A program made the translations under genes and the position numbers. The notes beneath the pieces are model-generated. The model saw nothing but the letters and a program-made list of their open reading frames with translations, was not told the DNA's origin and made no database searches. 64,000 nucleotides of DNA from Pseudomonadota bacterium (GTDB lineage Bacteria > Pseudomonadota > Alphaproteobacteria > Dongiales > Dongiaceae). This document shows, piece after piece, positions 36,438-44,805 of the stretch (positions within the stretch are counted from its first letter, which is position 1; every line of letters begins with the position of its first letter). The DNA is taken from the NCBI GenBank assembly GCA_021792365.1, contig JAJYUT010000006.1, forward strand, positions 186,001 to 250,000. Reading direction: 5' to 3'.

Positions 36438-38039
36438 ATGGCCACGCGAAAAGCTGCCCCCTCCACTCCCCGCCTTTCCAAGAAACGACGCCCCAACATC
36501 CTCTACGTCATGTTCGACCAGCTGGCGCCACAATTCCTGCCCAGCTACGGCCACAAGGTGGTGAAAGCGCCGAATTTGAGCCGGCTCGCGGCGGAAGGCG
36601 TGCAGTTCGACAGTGCCTATACCAATTCGCCGCTCTGTGCGCCCGGCCGTTTCTCCATGATGGCCGGCCAGCTCTGCAGCCGGATCGGGGCCTGGGACAA
36701 CGCCGCGGAGTTCCCCTCCTCCATTCCGACCTTTGCGCATTACCTCCGGCTGGCAGGTTACCGGACCTGCCTCTCCGGCAAGATGCACTTCGTCGGGCCC
36801 GACCAGTTGCACGGGTTCGAGGATCGCGTCACCACCGACATGTATCCCGGCGATTTCGGCTGGACCCCGACCTGGGAGGAGCCGAAGCGGATCCACTGGT
36901 GGTTCCACAACATGCTGAGCGTGACGGAGGCCGGCGCTTACGACCGCTCGCTCGAGATGGAGCATGATGACGAGGTTGCCTACACCTCCCAGCGCTGGCT
37001 CTATGACCATGCCCGTGGCAACGACGAGCGCCCCTTCATGCTGTGCGTCTCGTTCATGCAGCCGCACGACCCGTATCTCGGCCCCAGGGCAGACTACGAC
37101 AGCTATCACGAGGAAGAGATCGAGCTTCCGACTGTCCCCTACGTCCCGCCGACCAAGCGCGAGCCGGTGGGAAAGCGCATGTACGACCTCTATGACCGCG
37201 ACGAATATCGCGTGACTGAGCGCCACGTGCGGGCAGCGCGACGCGGCTACTACGCCATGATCACTTATAGCGACCGGCTGCTGGGTCAAGTGCTCCGAGC
37301 GCTGGAAGAGACGGGCCAAGCCGACAACACGATCGTGGTCATATCCGCCGATCACGGCGACATGCTGGGCGAGCGCGGCCTCTGGTACAAGATGACCTTC
37401 TTCGAGCATTCCACGCGGGTGCCTTTGATCATTCACGCACCCAAGGCGCTGAAAGCGCGGCGCGTGAGGGAGAATGTGTCCTTGATGGACCTGCTGCCGA
37501 CCTTCTGCGACATTGCGACTGATGGCAAAGGCGTTGGCTATGCCGCGCCGGTCGATGGCAATAGCCTGCTGGGCCTTGCCGCGGGCTCTTCGAAGGGATG
37601 GTCGAACACCGTATTCGGCGAATACATGGCCGAAGGAACGTTCCAGCCCGCCTTCATGATCCGGCGCGGCCAATGGAAATACGTCTCGTGCGCCGGCGAT
37701 CCGCCGCAATTGTACGATGTCGCGGCGGATCCGCACGAACTGCGCAATCTCGCCGATGATCCGAAGCACGCCCCAGTGGCACGCGCTTTCGCCGCGGAGG
37801 TCGCGGGCAAGTGGGATAGCGCCGCGATCCGCGCCCAGGTCGTGGAAAGCCAGCGCAATCGCATCCTGGTCCAGGACTCTTTGCTGAAAGGCAAGATCAC
37901 GCCCTGGGATTTCCAGCCGTTCCAGGACGCTTCGAAGCAGTACAATCGCAATTACGGCGCCGAGCTCTACGACACCGACCGGCGCGCCCGCATCCCGTTT
38001 CGGCCGGAGCCGAAAAAGGACGGGAAGCACGCGAAATAG
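36438..38039 (+). CDS. betC: Choline-sulfatase
   Basis: A 533-aa type I sulfatase that hydrolyses choline-O-sulfate to choline and sulfate, providing sulfur or a glycine-betaine precursor. The formylglycine site is C-x-P-x-R as Cys67-Ala-Pro-Gly-Arg71 (SPLCAPGRFSMMAGQ). NILYVMFDQL has the N-terminal metal-binding Asp. TYRT-like GYRTCLSGKMHFVGPDQLHGFEDR and DMYPGDFGWTP are characteristic of BetC rather than generic arylsulfatases. SADHGDMLGERGLWYK carries the second metal site. A choline-sulfatase C-terminal region ends the protein. There is no signal peptide, so it is cytoplasmic. No betI, betA or betB gene is adjacent. Confidence 0.9.
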   Translation: MATRKAAPSTPRLSKKRRPNILYVMFDQLAPQFLPSYGHKVVKAPNLSRLAAEGVQFDSAYTNSPLCAPGRFSMMAGQLCSRIGAWDNAAEFPSSIPTFAHYLRLAGYRTCLSGKMHFVGPDQLHGFEDRVTTDMYPGDFGWTPTWEEPKRIHWWFHNMLSVTEAGAYDRSLEMEHDDEVAYTSQRWLYDHARGNDERPFMLCVSFMQPHDPYLGPRADYDSYHEEEIELPTVPYVPPTKREPVGKRMYDLYDRDEYRVTERHVRAARRGYYAMITYSDRLLGQVLRALEETGQADNTIVVISADHGDMLGERGLWYKMTFFEHSTRVPLIIHAPKALKARRVRENVSLMDLLPTFCDIATDGKGVGYAAPVDGNSLLGLAAGSSKGWSNTVFGEYMAEGTFQPAFMIRRGQWKYVSCAGDPPQLYDVAADPHELRNLADDPKHAPVARAFAAEVAGKWDSAAIRAQVVESQRNRILVQDSLLKGKITPWDFQPFQDASKQYNRNYGAELYDTDRRARIPFRPEPKKDGKHAK

Positions 38040-38110
38040 AGGCTTTCGGCTGGACTCCTTGCGAGGCGGCGGGTTTCGCGCCAGCATGCTGTCTGCGCGG
38101 GAGGCGGGAT

Positions 38111-38887
38111 GTGATTCACCTTGCGGACAAGATCGTCATCGTAACGGGAGCGACGCGCGGCATCGGCGCGGCCATCGCCGAGACCTGCGCGGAGCTTGGC
38201 GGGATCGTCGTGCTGACCGGCCGGAACGAGGAGGCCGGCCTCGCGGTCGAGGGAAGGATACGGGCGAAGGGAGGAGCCGCTCGGTTCGTCCAGGGGGATG
38301 TGACGGCGCCAGGCTTTCCGGAGCGGCTGATCGAGGATGTGCTGAAGCGGGAAGAACGTATCGACGTGCTGGTGAACAACGCCGGAGTCCTGTCCCGGGC
38401 CAGTGCCGCGGACTGCACCGATGCCGAATGGGACACCACCATGGCAACCAACGTGACGGCGGTGTTCCGCTTGTGCCGCGCAGTCGTGCCGGTAATGCGG
38501 CGCCAGTTCGCGGAACATGCGCGGCGCAGCGCGATCGTCAACATCGCGTCGGATTGGGCGCTGGTCGGGGCGCACACTGCCGCCGCCTACGGCACGAGCA
38601 AGGGTGCGGTCGCGCAATTGACGCGCTCGATGGCGGTGGACCACGCGCCGGATGGAATACGCGTGAATGCCGTCTGCCCGGGGGATACCGAGACCGACAT
38701 GCTGCTGTCAGGCCGCGGGACAGAGGAGCGCGCGCAGATGCTGAGCCGGCTGGGGGATGCGATCCCATTGGGCCGTGTCGGCCAGCCGGCGGATGTCGCT
38801 GCGGCGGTGGCGTTCCTTGCGTCAGACGCCGCGAGCTACATCACCGGTGTATTGCTCCCCGTGGACGGCGGCAACACCGCCTGGTGA
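38111..38887 (+). CDS. Short-chain dehydrogenase/reductase
   Basis: A 258-aa classical SDR starting with GTG after GGCGGGAT. The cofactor loop is VTGATRGIGAAIAETC, then GDVTAP, LVNNAGVLS, catalytic Ser in NIASDWALVG and YxxxK as YGTSK, then NAVCPGDTETDML and the common ending YITGVLLPVDGGNTAW. All catalytic residues are present. It lies 71 bp after betC in the same direction and may be cotranscribed. The substrate is unknown; sugar-alcohol or 3-oxoacyl substrates are usual for such proteins. Confidence 0.88.
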   Translation: MIHLADKIVIVTGATRGIGAAIAETCAELGGIVVLTGRNEEAGLAVEGRIRAKGGAARFVQGDVTAPGFPERLIEDVLKREERIDVLVNNAGVLSRASAADCTDAEWDTTMATNVTAVFRLCRAVVPVMRRQFAEHARRSAIVNIASDWALVGAHTAAAYGTSKGAVAQLTRSMAVDHAPDGIRVNAVCPGDTETDMLLSGRGTEERAQMLSRLGDAIPLGRVGQPADVAAAVAFLASDAASYITGVLLPVDGGNTAW

Positions 38888-38985
38888 CAGGCGGCGGCGC
38901 CTTTTCCGGAGGGCTGCTTGATGACGGAGCGGATTGTTGCCATAAATGCTCCGAGAGCTGTTCCGTCGCAGGACTTGATCCAGCC

Positions 38986-39708
38986 ATGTCGCGCCGGCGC
39001 AAAATGTCGTTGACCGCGAATCTGGTCGCTCTCGTCAATCGCGATGTTCCGGATCCTGGCCCGCCTCCCGGCTTCGAGCCGCTCACCGATCAGGATCACA
39101 ACGAGCGCCAGGCCGCGTTGCTGGCCTCACATCCTAAGGGCGAGGACCTCTGGCTGTTCGCGTACGGCTCTCTGATCTGGAAACCGGCTTGCGAAGTGGA
39201 TGGCCAGCGCCACGCGCTGCTTCGCGGCTGGCACCGGAAGTTCTGCCTGCGGCTGCTGCGCTATCGTGGCTCGGCCGATTGCCCAGGTCTGATGATGGCG
39301 CTGGATGCCGGCGGCTCCTGCCGGGGCGTCGCGCAGCGCATCCCGGCCCGGCACGTCGAGGAACGCCTGGGACGTCTTCTGCGTCGCGAGACGAGCTTGA
39401 AACCCGTGAGTAACGTGCCGCGCTGGGTCACGGTCGAGACTGAAGGCAGGAGACAGCGAGCACTCGCCTTCATCATCAACCGTAAAGCGCCGACCTACGT
39501 CTGTCCGCATACGCTGGAGGAAACAGCCAACATCCTGGCGAAGGCCTGCGGGCATTGGGGATCGGGCGCGGAGTATCTGATGCGCACGGTCGCGCATCTC
39601 GAGGAACTCGGGATCCACGATCGTTATCTCTGGCGGCTGCAGGAACTGGTGGCCGAACGCATCAAGGCGGCGGCCATGGGCGGAGAGACGCCCATGGCCG
39701 CCAGCTAG
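38986..39708 (+). CDS. chaC: ChaC-family gamma-glutamylcyclotransferase
   Basis: A 240-aa enzyme that splits glutathione to 5-oxoproline and Cys-Gly. The diagnostic YGSLIWKP loop (residues 60-67) binds the gamma-glutamyl group. HALLRGWHRKFCLRLLRYRGSADCPGLMMALD and the later YVCPHTLEETANILAKACG with GSGAEYLMRTVAHLEELGIHD match bacterial ChaC proteins. The first ~45 residues are a variable extension; ATG 38986 or 39004 could be the start. Its frame is open much further upstream, but that part overlaps the SDR gene and is non-coding. The last codons overlap a strong hairpin. It converges with the RND gene, 7 bp apart. Confidence 0.88.
   Translation: MSRRRKMSLTANLVALVNRDVPDPGPPPGFEPLTDQDHNERQAALLASHPKGEDLWLFAYGSLIWKPACEVDGQRHALLRGWHRKFCLRLLRYRGSADCPGLMMALDAGGSCRGVAQRIPARHVEERLGRLLRRETSLKPVSNVPRWVTVETEGRRQRALAFIINRKAPTYVCPHTLEETANILAKACGHWGSGAEYLMRTVAHLEELGIHDRYLWRLQELVAERIKAAAMGGETPMAAS
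39669..39702. terminator. Perfect 14-bp hairpin inside the 3' end of chaC
   Basis: GGCGGCCATGGGCG at 39669-39682 pairs perfectly with CGCCCATGGCCGCC at 39689-39702 around a 6-base GAGAGA loop. It encodes the last residues of ChaC (AAAMGGETPMAAS) and ends four bases before the stop. Only 7 bp separate the convergent stops here, so the terminator seems to have been moved into coding sequence. Confidence 0.6.
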
Positions 39709-39715
39709 AGCTGCC

Positions 39716-42700
39716 TCACTCGGCGCCGCGTGCCGCAGGCGTGGGATGGCTGTGTCGATGCCCACGCATCCAGATCGCGATGCGCCGCATCACCACATAG
39801 AACACCGGCGTGAAAATGAGGCCGAAGAACGTCACCCCGATCATGCCCGCGAACACCGCCGTCCCCATCGCGATGCGCATCTCCGCACCCGCGCCGCTCG
39901 CGATCACCAGCGGAACGACACCGAGAATGAACGCGAAGGAGGTCATCAGGATCGGCCGCAGGCGCGTGCCGGCGGCACGGATGGCGGCCTCCGTCGGGTT
40001 CTTGCCCTCCTCTTCCGCCTGCCGCGCGAACTCCACGATCAGAATCGCATTCTTCGCGGCAAGGCCGACAAGCACGACAAATCCGACCTGGGACAGCACG
40101 TTGACATCGAGCCCCCGCATCAGCAGGCCGGTCACGGCTGCCAGCAGGCACATCGGCACGATCAGGATGACCGACAGCGGAAGTGCCCAACTCTCGTACT
40201 GTGCGGCCAGCACCAGGAAGACGAACAAGACCGCCGCGCCGAAGACGAACAGGCCGGTGTTGCCGGCCAGCTTCTGCTGGTAGGCGAGTTCCGTCCATTC
40301 GTAGGCGAAACCTTCGGGCAGGGTCTGGCTGGCCAGTCGCTCCATCGTTTCCAGGGCCGTACCGGTCGAAGTTCCGGGCGCCACGTTGCCCTGGACCTCC
40401 GCGGCCGGGAACAAGTTGTAGCGCGCGACGCGGTACGGTCCGGAGATGTCCTTGATCTTCGCTACTGCTCCAATCGGCACCATCTCTCCCAAGTCATTGC
40501 GCGTCTTCAGGTTCGCGATGCTGGCCGGATTTTGCCGAAATTCGCCCATTGCCTGCGCAGTCACACGGAACGTGCGGTTCAGGAAGTTAAAATCGTTGAT
40601 GAAAATCGAGCCCAGATAGACTTCGAGCGTCTGGAACACGCGTTCGGCCGGCACGTGGAACATCTGCGCCCGCACGCGGTCGATCTCGGCGAACAGTTTC
40701 GGCGTGCTGGTGTTAAACAGCGTGAACACGCCGGCTAGTCCAGCCGTTTGGTTGCCGGCGATCATCACCTGAGTCGCGGCCTCCTCGAGCGCTCTCAATC
40801 CCTGGCCGCCGCGGTCCTGGACCATCATCTTGAAGCCGCCGGCGTTGCCGATACCGCGCACCGGCGGCGGCGGGACCGTGATGATGAAAGCCTCCTCGAT
40901 GGCGCCGAGACGCTGGGTGACGTCCCCGAGGACACGCCCGGCGCTGAGCCCCCGGGCGACGCGCTCCTCGTAGGGCGCCAGCACGGAAAAGATGGCGGCC
41001 GCGTTCGAGGCGTTGGTGAAGGTCGCGCCGTCCAGACCCGTGAAGCCCGCCGTATTCACGATGCCGGGCGTTTCCAGCATGATCTTTGTCGCCTGCTTCA
41101 CGACCGCGTCGGTGCGCGCCAGCGACGAGCCTGGCGGGAGTTGGACGATGGTGATCAGATAACCCTCGTCCTGCGACGGGATGAAGCCCGTCGGCGCGCG
41201 CTCGAACTGCCATACGGTGAGGCCGACCAAGCCGGCATAAACCAGCAGCACGATCGGCCCGATCGCGATCAACCGCCGAGTCAGCCCGGCATAGCCGCGC
41301 GCCAAGCCGTCAAAGCCGCGATTGAATCCGCGGAAAAAGCTGGCGAGCGGGTTGAACCCGCGCCGTTGCTCGGCATCGTGCTGCCGATGTGGCTTGAACA
41401 GGATGCCGCTGAGCGCGGGGCTGAGGGTCAGCGACACGATCAGCGAGATGACCGTCGAAGTCGCAATGGTGATCGCAAACTGCCGGAAGAACTGGCCGGA
41501 GATGCCGCTGACGAATGCCGCCGGGATGAAGACCGCCGTCAACACCAGGGCGATGGCGACCAGCGCCCCGCCGACCTCGTCTACGGTGCGGCGCGCGGCC
41601 TCCTTCGGCGACATGCCGAGCCGCAGGTTGCGCTCCACGTTCTCGACCACGACGATCGCATCGTCGACGACGATGCCGATGGCAAGCACCAGCCCGAACA
41701 GGGTCAGTGTGTTGATCGAGTAGCCCAGCGCCGCCATCACGGCAAAGCTGCCGATCAACGACACCGGAATGGCGATGATCGGGATGATGGACGCGCGCCA
41801 GGTCTGCAGGAACACGATGACGACGAAGATGACGAGCGCGATCGCCTCGAAAATGGTCTTGATGACCTCGTCGATCGACTTCGAGATGAAATCCGTCGGG
41901 TTGTAGACGACCTCATAAGTGAGGCCCGGTGGAAACCTGTTCTTCATGTCGGCGAGGACTGCCAGGATCTCGTCGGAGGTCTCCAGCGCGTTGCCGCCCG
42001 GCCGCTGGAAGATGCCGATCGCCACGGCATCCTTCTCGCCGAGATAGGCGTTGAGCCCGTAATCCTGAGCGCCGAGTTCCACAGTCCCCACGTCCCTGAG
42101 GCGCGTCACCTCGCCGTTCTCGCCGGTCCTGACCACGATGTTCTGGAACTGCCGTGGCTCCACCAGGCGGCCCAGCGTCTCGATGTTCATCTGGAAAGCG
42201 CCGGGATCGGGCACCGGCGGCTGGTTGAGCACGCCCGACGCCACCTGGAGGTTCTGCGAGCGCACCGCGTCTGCGACTTCCGGACCGGTCATGTTGCGGG
42301 CTGCGATCTTGTCCGGATCCAGCCACACGCGCATGGCGTATTCCCGCGCGCCGAACACCTGCACGTCGCCGACGCCCTCGATGCGCTTCAGCACGTCGAC
42401 AAGCTGCAGTGTGGCGTAGTTGGAGATATAGAGCTGATCGCGCGTGTCGTCCGGCGAGTACAAGTGGACGACCATCAGGAAGTCGGGGGAGTTCTTGCGC
42501 GTGGTGACGCCTAGCCGGCGAACCTCCTCCGGCAGGCGCGGTTCAGCCGCCGAAACCCGGTTCTGCACCAGCACCTGCGCCTCGTCTGGATCAGTGCCAA
42601 GCTTGAACGTCACGGTGATCGTCAATTTGCCGTCGCTGGTCGCTTGCGACAGCATGTAGAGCATGTCATCGACGCCGTTGATCTCCTGCTCCAGGGGCGT

Positions 42701-42892
42701 CGCCACGGTGTTGCTGATCACTTCCGCCGACGCGCCGGGATACTGCGCCGTGACCACCACGTTGGGCGGCGCAATCTCCGGATACTGCGTGACGGGCAAC
42801 GCGAAATAGGCGATGCCGCCGATCAGCGTGATGAAGATCGAAACGACCCCGGCAAAAATCGGCCGGTCGACGAAGAAACGGGCGAAATTCAT
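39716..42892 (-). CDS. RND efflux permease (MexF/AcrB-like, HAE-1)
   Basis: A 1058-aa inner-membrane proton/drug antiporter. NFARFFVDRPIFAGVVSIFITL opens it, then [32 protein letters not shown] and [23 protein letters not shown] with the TM4 Asp pair needed for proton relay. The C-terminal half has LAAQYESWALPLSVILIVPM and [24 protein letters not shown]. Unlike the permease at 18430 this frame is intact. DDTRDQLYISNYATLQLVDVL and the VLNQPPVPDPGAFQM stretch are closer to MexF/AdeB-type than to AcrB itself. It lies 6 bp behind its adaptor gene. No outer-membrane factor gene follows. Confidence 0.92.
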   Translation of the reverse strand: MNFARFFVDRPIFAGVVSIFITLIGGIAYFALPVTQYPEIAPPNVVVTAQYPGASAEVISNTVATPLEQEINGVDDMLYMLSQATSDGKLTITVTFKLGTDPDEAQVLVQNRVSAAEPRLPEEVRRLGVTTRKNSPDFLMVVHLYSPDDTRDQLYISNYATLQLVDVLKRIEGVGDVQVFGAREYAMRVWLDPDKIAARNMTGPEVADAVRSQNLQVASGVLNQPPVPDPGAFQMNIETLGRLVEPRQFQNIVVRTGENGEVTRLRDVGTVELGAQDYGLNAYLGEKDAVAIGIFQRPGGNALETSDEILAVLADMKNRFPPGLTYEVVYNPTDFISKSIDEVIKTIFEAIALVIFVVIVFLQTWRASIIPIIAIPVSLIGSFAVMAALGYSINTLTLFGLVLAIGIVVDDAIVVVENVERNLRLGMSPKEAARRTVDEVGGALVAIALVLTAVFIPAAFVSGISGQFFRQFAITIATSTVISLIVSLTLSPALSGILFKPHRQHDAEQRRGFNPLASFFRGFNRGFDGLARGYAGLTRRLIAIGPIVLLVYAGLVGLTVWQFERAPTGFIPSQDEGYLITIVQLPPGSSLARTDAVVKQATKIMLETPGIVNTAGFTGLDGATFTNASNAAAIFSVLAPYEERVARGLSAGRVLGDVTQRLGAIEEAFIITVPPPPVRGIGNAGGFKMMVQDRGGQGLRALEEAATQVMIAGNQTAGLAGVFTLFNTSTPKLFAEIDRVRAQMFHVPAERVFQTLEVYLGSIFINDFNFLNRTFRVTAQAMGEFRQNPASIANLKTRNDLGEMVPIGAVAKIKDISGPYRVARYNLFPAAEVQGNVAPGTSTGTALETMERLASQTLPEGFAYEWTELAYQQKLAGNTGLFVFGAAVLFVFLVLAAQYESWALPLSVILIVPMCLLAAVTGLLMRGLDVNVLSQVGFVVLVGLAAKNAILIVEFARQAEEEGKNPTEAAIRAAGTRLRPILMTSFAFILGVVPLVIASGAGAEMRIAMGTAVFAGMIGVTFFGLIFTPVFYVVMRRIAIWMRGHRHSHPTPAARGAE

Positions 42893-42898
42893 GGGTGC

Positions 42899-44179
42899 CT
42901 ACTCGGTTGCGGCGGCTTGCGGTCCGGGTTCGATCTCGCCCATCTGAGGCGTTACCTTCGATCCCGGCCGGGCGCGCATCAGTCCGTTGATGACCACCTT
43001 GTCTTCCGCCGACAGGCCTTCGCGGATGATCCGCATGCCGTTGTAGTTCGGCCCGACGCGCAGGATCTTGACGCCGACGGTGCCGTCCTCGGCCACCACC
43101 AGGGCGACCTTCTGCGACTGATCGGTCACGATCGCCGTTTCGGGCAGCAGGATCGCCTTGTACGGCTCCGAGCCCGGCACCCTGATGTGCCCGAACTGGC
43201 CAGCAGTGAACATGCCGTTCGCGTTCCGAAAGGTTGCGCGGGCGCGAATGGTGCCGGAGGTCTCATCCACCCGATTGTCGAGGAACTCGAGGGTGCCCTT
43301 GTGCGGCCAGCTATCCTCGTCCGGCAACTTCGCCTGGACCTCGATCCTGTTGTCCCGCATCGAGAGCATGACGCCGCGCTCGGCCGCACGCTGATAGGCC
43401 AGGTAGTTCGCTTCGCTGACGTCGAACTCGAAATAGATCGGATCCAGCGACACAATGGTCGTCAGCAAGGTGGCGTTCCCGGAATAGCCGCCGGTGATCA
43501 GATTGCCGGCACTGATCTGGTGTTGGCTGATCCGCCCCGTTACCGGCGCATGAATCTCCGTATAGCCGAGATCCAGTTCCGCCTGCTCGAGTTGCGCCTG
43601 CGCGGCCGCGACGGCAGCCTTGGCGGCGCTGACCGCTTCCACGCGATCGTCGTAATCCGCCTCACCGACGATATTGCCCTCGCGCATCTTCTCGTACCGC
43701 TTGAGGTTGCGATTGGCCAGGCTGAGCTGCGCGGTTGCCTCGGCCAATTGAGCGCGCGCCGAATCGAGCGCGATCTGGAATGGCCGCTTTTCAATCGTGA
43801 ACAGCAGGTCTCCCTGCCTCACCACCTGCCCATCGGTGAAATGGATCTGCTCGAGATAACCGCTGACCCGGGCCCGCACGTCGATGGCATCCACCGGCCT
43901 GAACTGTCCCGGATACTCGTCCCACTCGACGATCTCCTTGTAGATTGGATGGGCGACCGTGACCGGCGGGGCCGGAGGCGCGCCGGCTGCTTCGGAGGGC
44001 TCCGCCTGCCTGGCCGCGTCACCCTCGCCGCCGGCGGCCCCGCTCTGCTGTCCTTGCCACCAGATGGCTGCGGCCACGCCACCCGCGACGACGAACACCA
44101 GCGCCCAGATGATGCCACGGCGCCCGCGGCGCGACTCCGGCCCTGGAGAAGAGGAGTGTGAAGGATCCGAACTGGTCAT
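42899..44179 (-). CDS. RND efflux periplasmic adaptor (MexE-like)
   Basis: A 426-aa membrane fusion protein with an uncleaved N-terminal membrane anchor (GIIWALVFVVAGGVAAAIWW, residues ~23-42) preceded by an arginine-rich cytoplasmic tail. An Ala/Gly/Pro-rich linker follows to about residue 75. IDVRARVSGYLEQIHFTDGQVVRQGDLLFTIE and LGYTEIHAPVTGRISQHQIS are the two lipoyl half-motifs around a long hairpin. FTAGQFGHIRVPGSEPYKAILLPETAI closes the barrel domain. It is the first gene of the pair with the MexF-like permease and diverges from the dimethylformamidase operon by 187 bp, which should hold both promoters. Confidence 0.9.
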   Translation of the reverse strand: MTSSDPSHSSSPGPESRRGRRGIIWALVFVVAGGVAAAIWWQGQQSGAAGGEGDAARQAEPSEAAGAPPAPPVTVAHPIYKEIVEWDEYPGQFRPVDAIDVRARVSGYLEQIHFTDGQVVRQGDLLFTIEKRPFQIALDSARAQLAEATAQLSLANRNLKRYEKMREGNIVGEADYDDRVEAVSAAKAAVAAAQAQLEQAELDLGYTEIHAPVTGRISQHQISAGNLITGGYSGNATLLTTIVSLDPIYFEFDVSEANYLAYQRAAERGVMLSMRDNRIEVQAKLPDEDSWPHKGTLEFLDNRVDETSGTIRARATFRNANGMFTAGQFGHIRVPGSEPYKAILLPETAIVTDQSQKVALVVAEDGTVGVKILRVGPNYNGMRIIREGLSAEDKVVINGLMRARPGSKVTPQMGEIEPGPQAAATE

Positions 44180-44366
44180 GTGATCTATCCCAAACGCAGA
44201 TGTGTTAATCCCGACCCCTGACCATCGGAAGGCGCGGATCGTATCGACTCGAGCAATCTCTGTCGACCCGACAGCCCCACATGGCTACACCCGCAGCCAT
44301 ACGTTGAACGCATTCCAATAAAGCCGGGTGGGAGACCTTATTAAACTTGTGGTCAGGCGTTAAGTT

Positions 44367-44792
44367 GTGGTCTGCGCAACCGCATCCGGTTCCCCAAAGG
44401 TAACTGTCCCCCGATTGCGACCGCCCATTGCCGCAGATAAGCTGCTGCGGCGTATAGTCAAGGGCCGCAAGCCCATCAAGGGGCCTTTCGTGGACAAACT
44501 TTGTCAGGATGTTGCGCGTCTGGCGCAGGAATTTCGCGCGCGGCCCTATGGCAGGCACAGCGCCGATCTGCAGCGCGTGCTGAACCGGATGCGCAGCGAG
44601 CCCTTTTCCGGGCGATATGTCCTGGTTCGGGAACACAAGGGTCTGCCCTATCGGCTGGGCCGACTGGGCTCGACGCCTGCCGATCCCATCAGTTACACCG
44701 GTGATACTTTCCAGACATTGGAGGACGCGGAATGGACGGTGTTCAGGCTGCGCTGGCGCAAGCTCTTTGGCACCGATCTGCCGGTCGAGTGA
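44367..44792 (+). CDS. dmfA1: N,N-dimethylformamidase-like small (alpha) subunit
   Basis: A ~141-aa protein. Its core, RARPYGRHSADLQRVLNRMRSE followed by FSGRYVLVREHKGLPYRLGRLG and LEDAEWTVFRLRW, aligns well with what I recall of the 132-aa small subunit of bacterial dimethylformamidase (NPFGYRKHPSPYLQRVHNYFR ... FGRYYIYSEREWDAYRIATIREFG). The next gene is the large subunit, 13 bp away, which makes the call firm. The small subunit packs against the catalytic one and does not bind iron. The GTG start at 44367 gives a length close to the family; no good Shine-Dalgarno is seen, and GTG 44490 is an alternative. The N-terminal ~40 residues are divergent and basic. Confidence 0.8.
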   Translation: MVCATASGSPKVTVPRLRPPIAADKLLRRIVKGRKPIKGPFVDKLCQDVARLAQEFRARPYGRHSADLQRVLNRMRSEPFSGRYVLVREHKGLPYRLGRLGSTPADPISYTGDTFQTLEDAEWTVFRLRWRKLFGTDLPVE

Positions 44793-44805
44793 GGAGGCAA
44801 GGCTC

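Noticed and set aside
36375-38087. Long minus-strand frame opposite betC
   Set aside because: An antisense shadow of a high-GC gene; no ribosome site or family match.
38059-38985. N-terminal extension of the chaC frame
   Set aside because: It overlaps the SDR gene in another frame and has an unlikely Arg/Gly-rich composition; the family begins after 38986.
40748-42514. Long plus-strand frame opposite the MexF-like permease
   Set aside because: Composition is dominated by His, Arg and Asp as expected for an antisense frame; no domain recognised.
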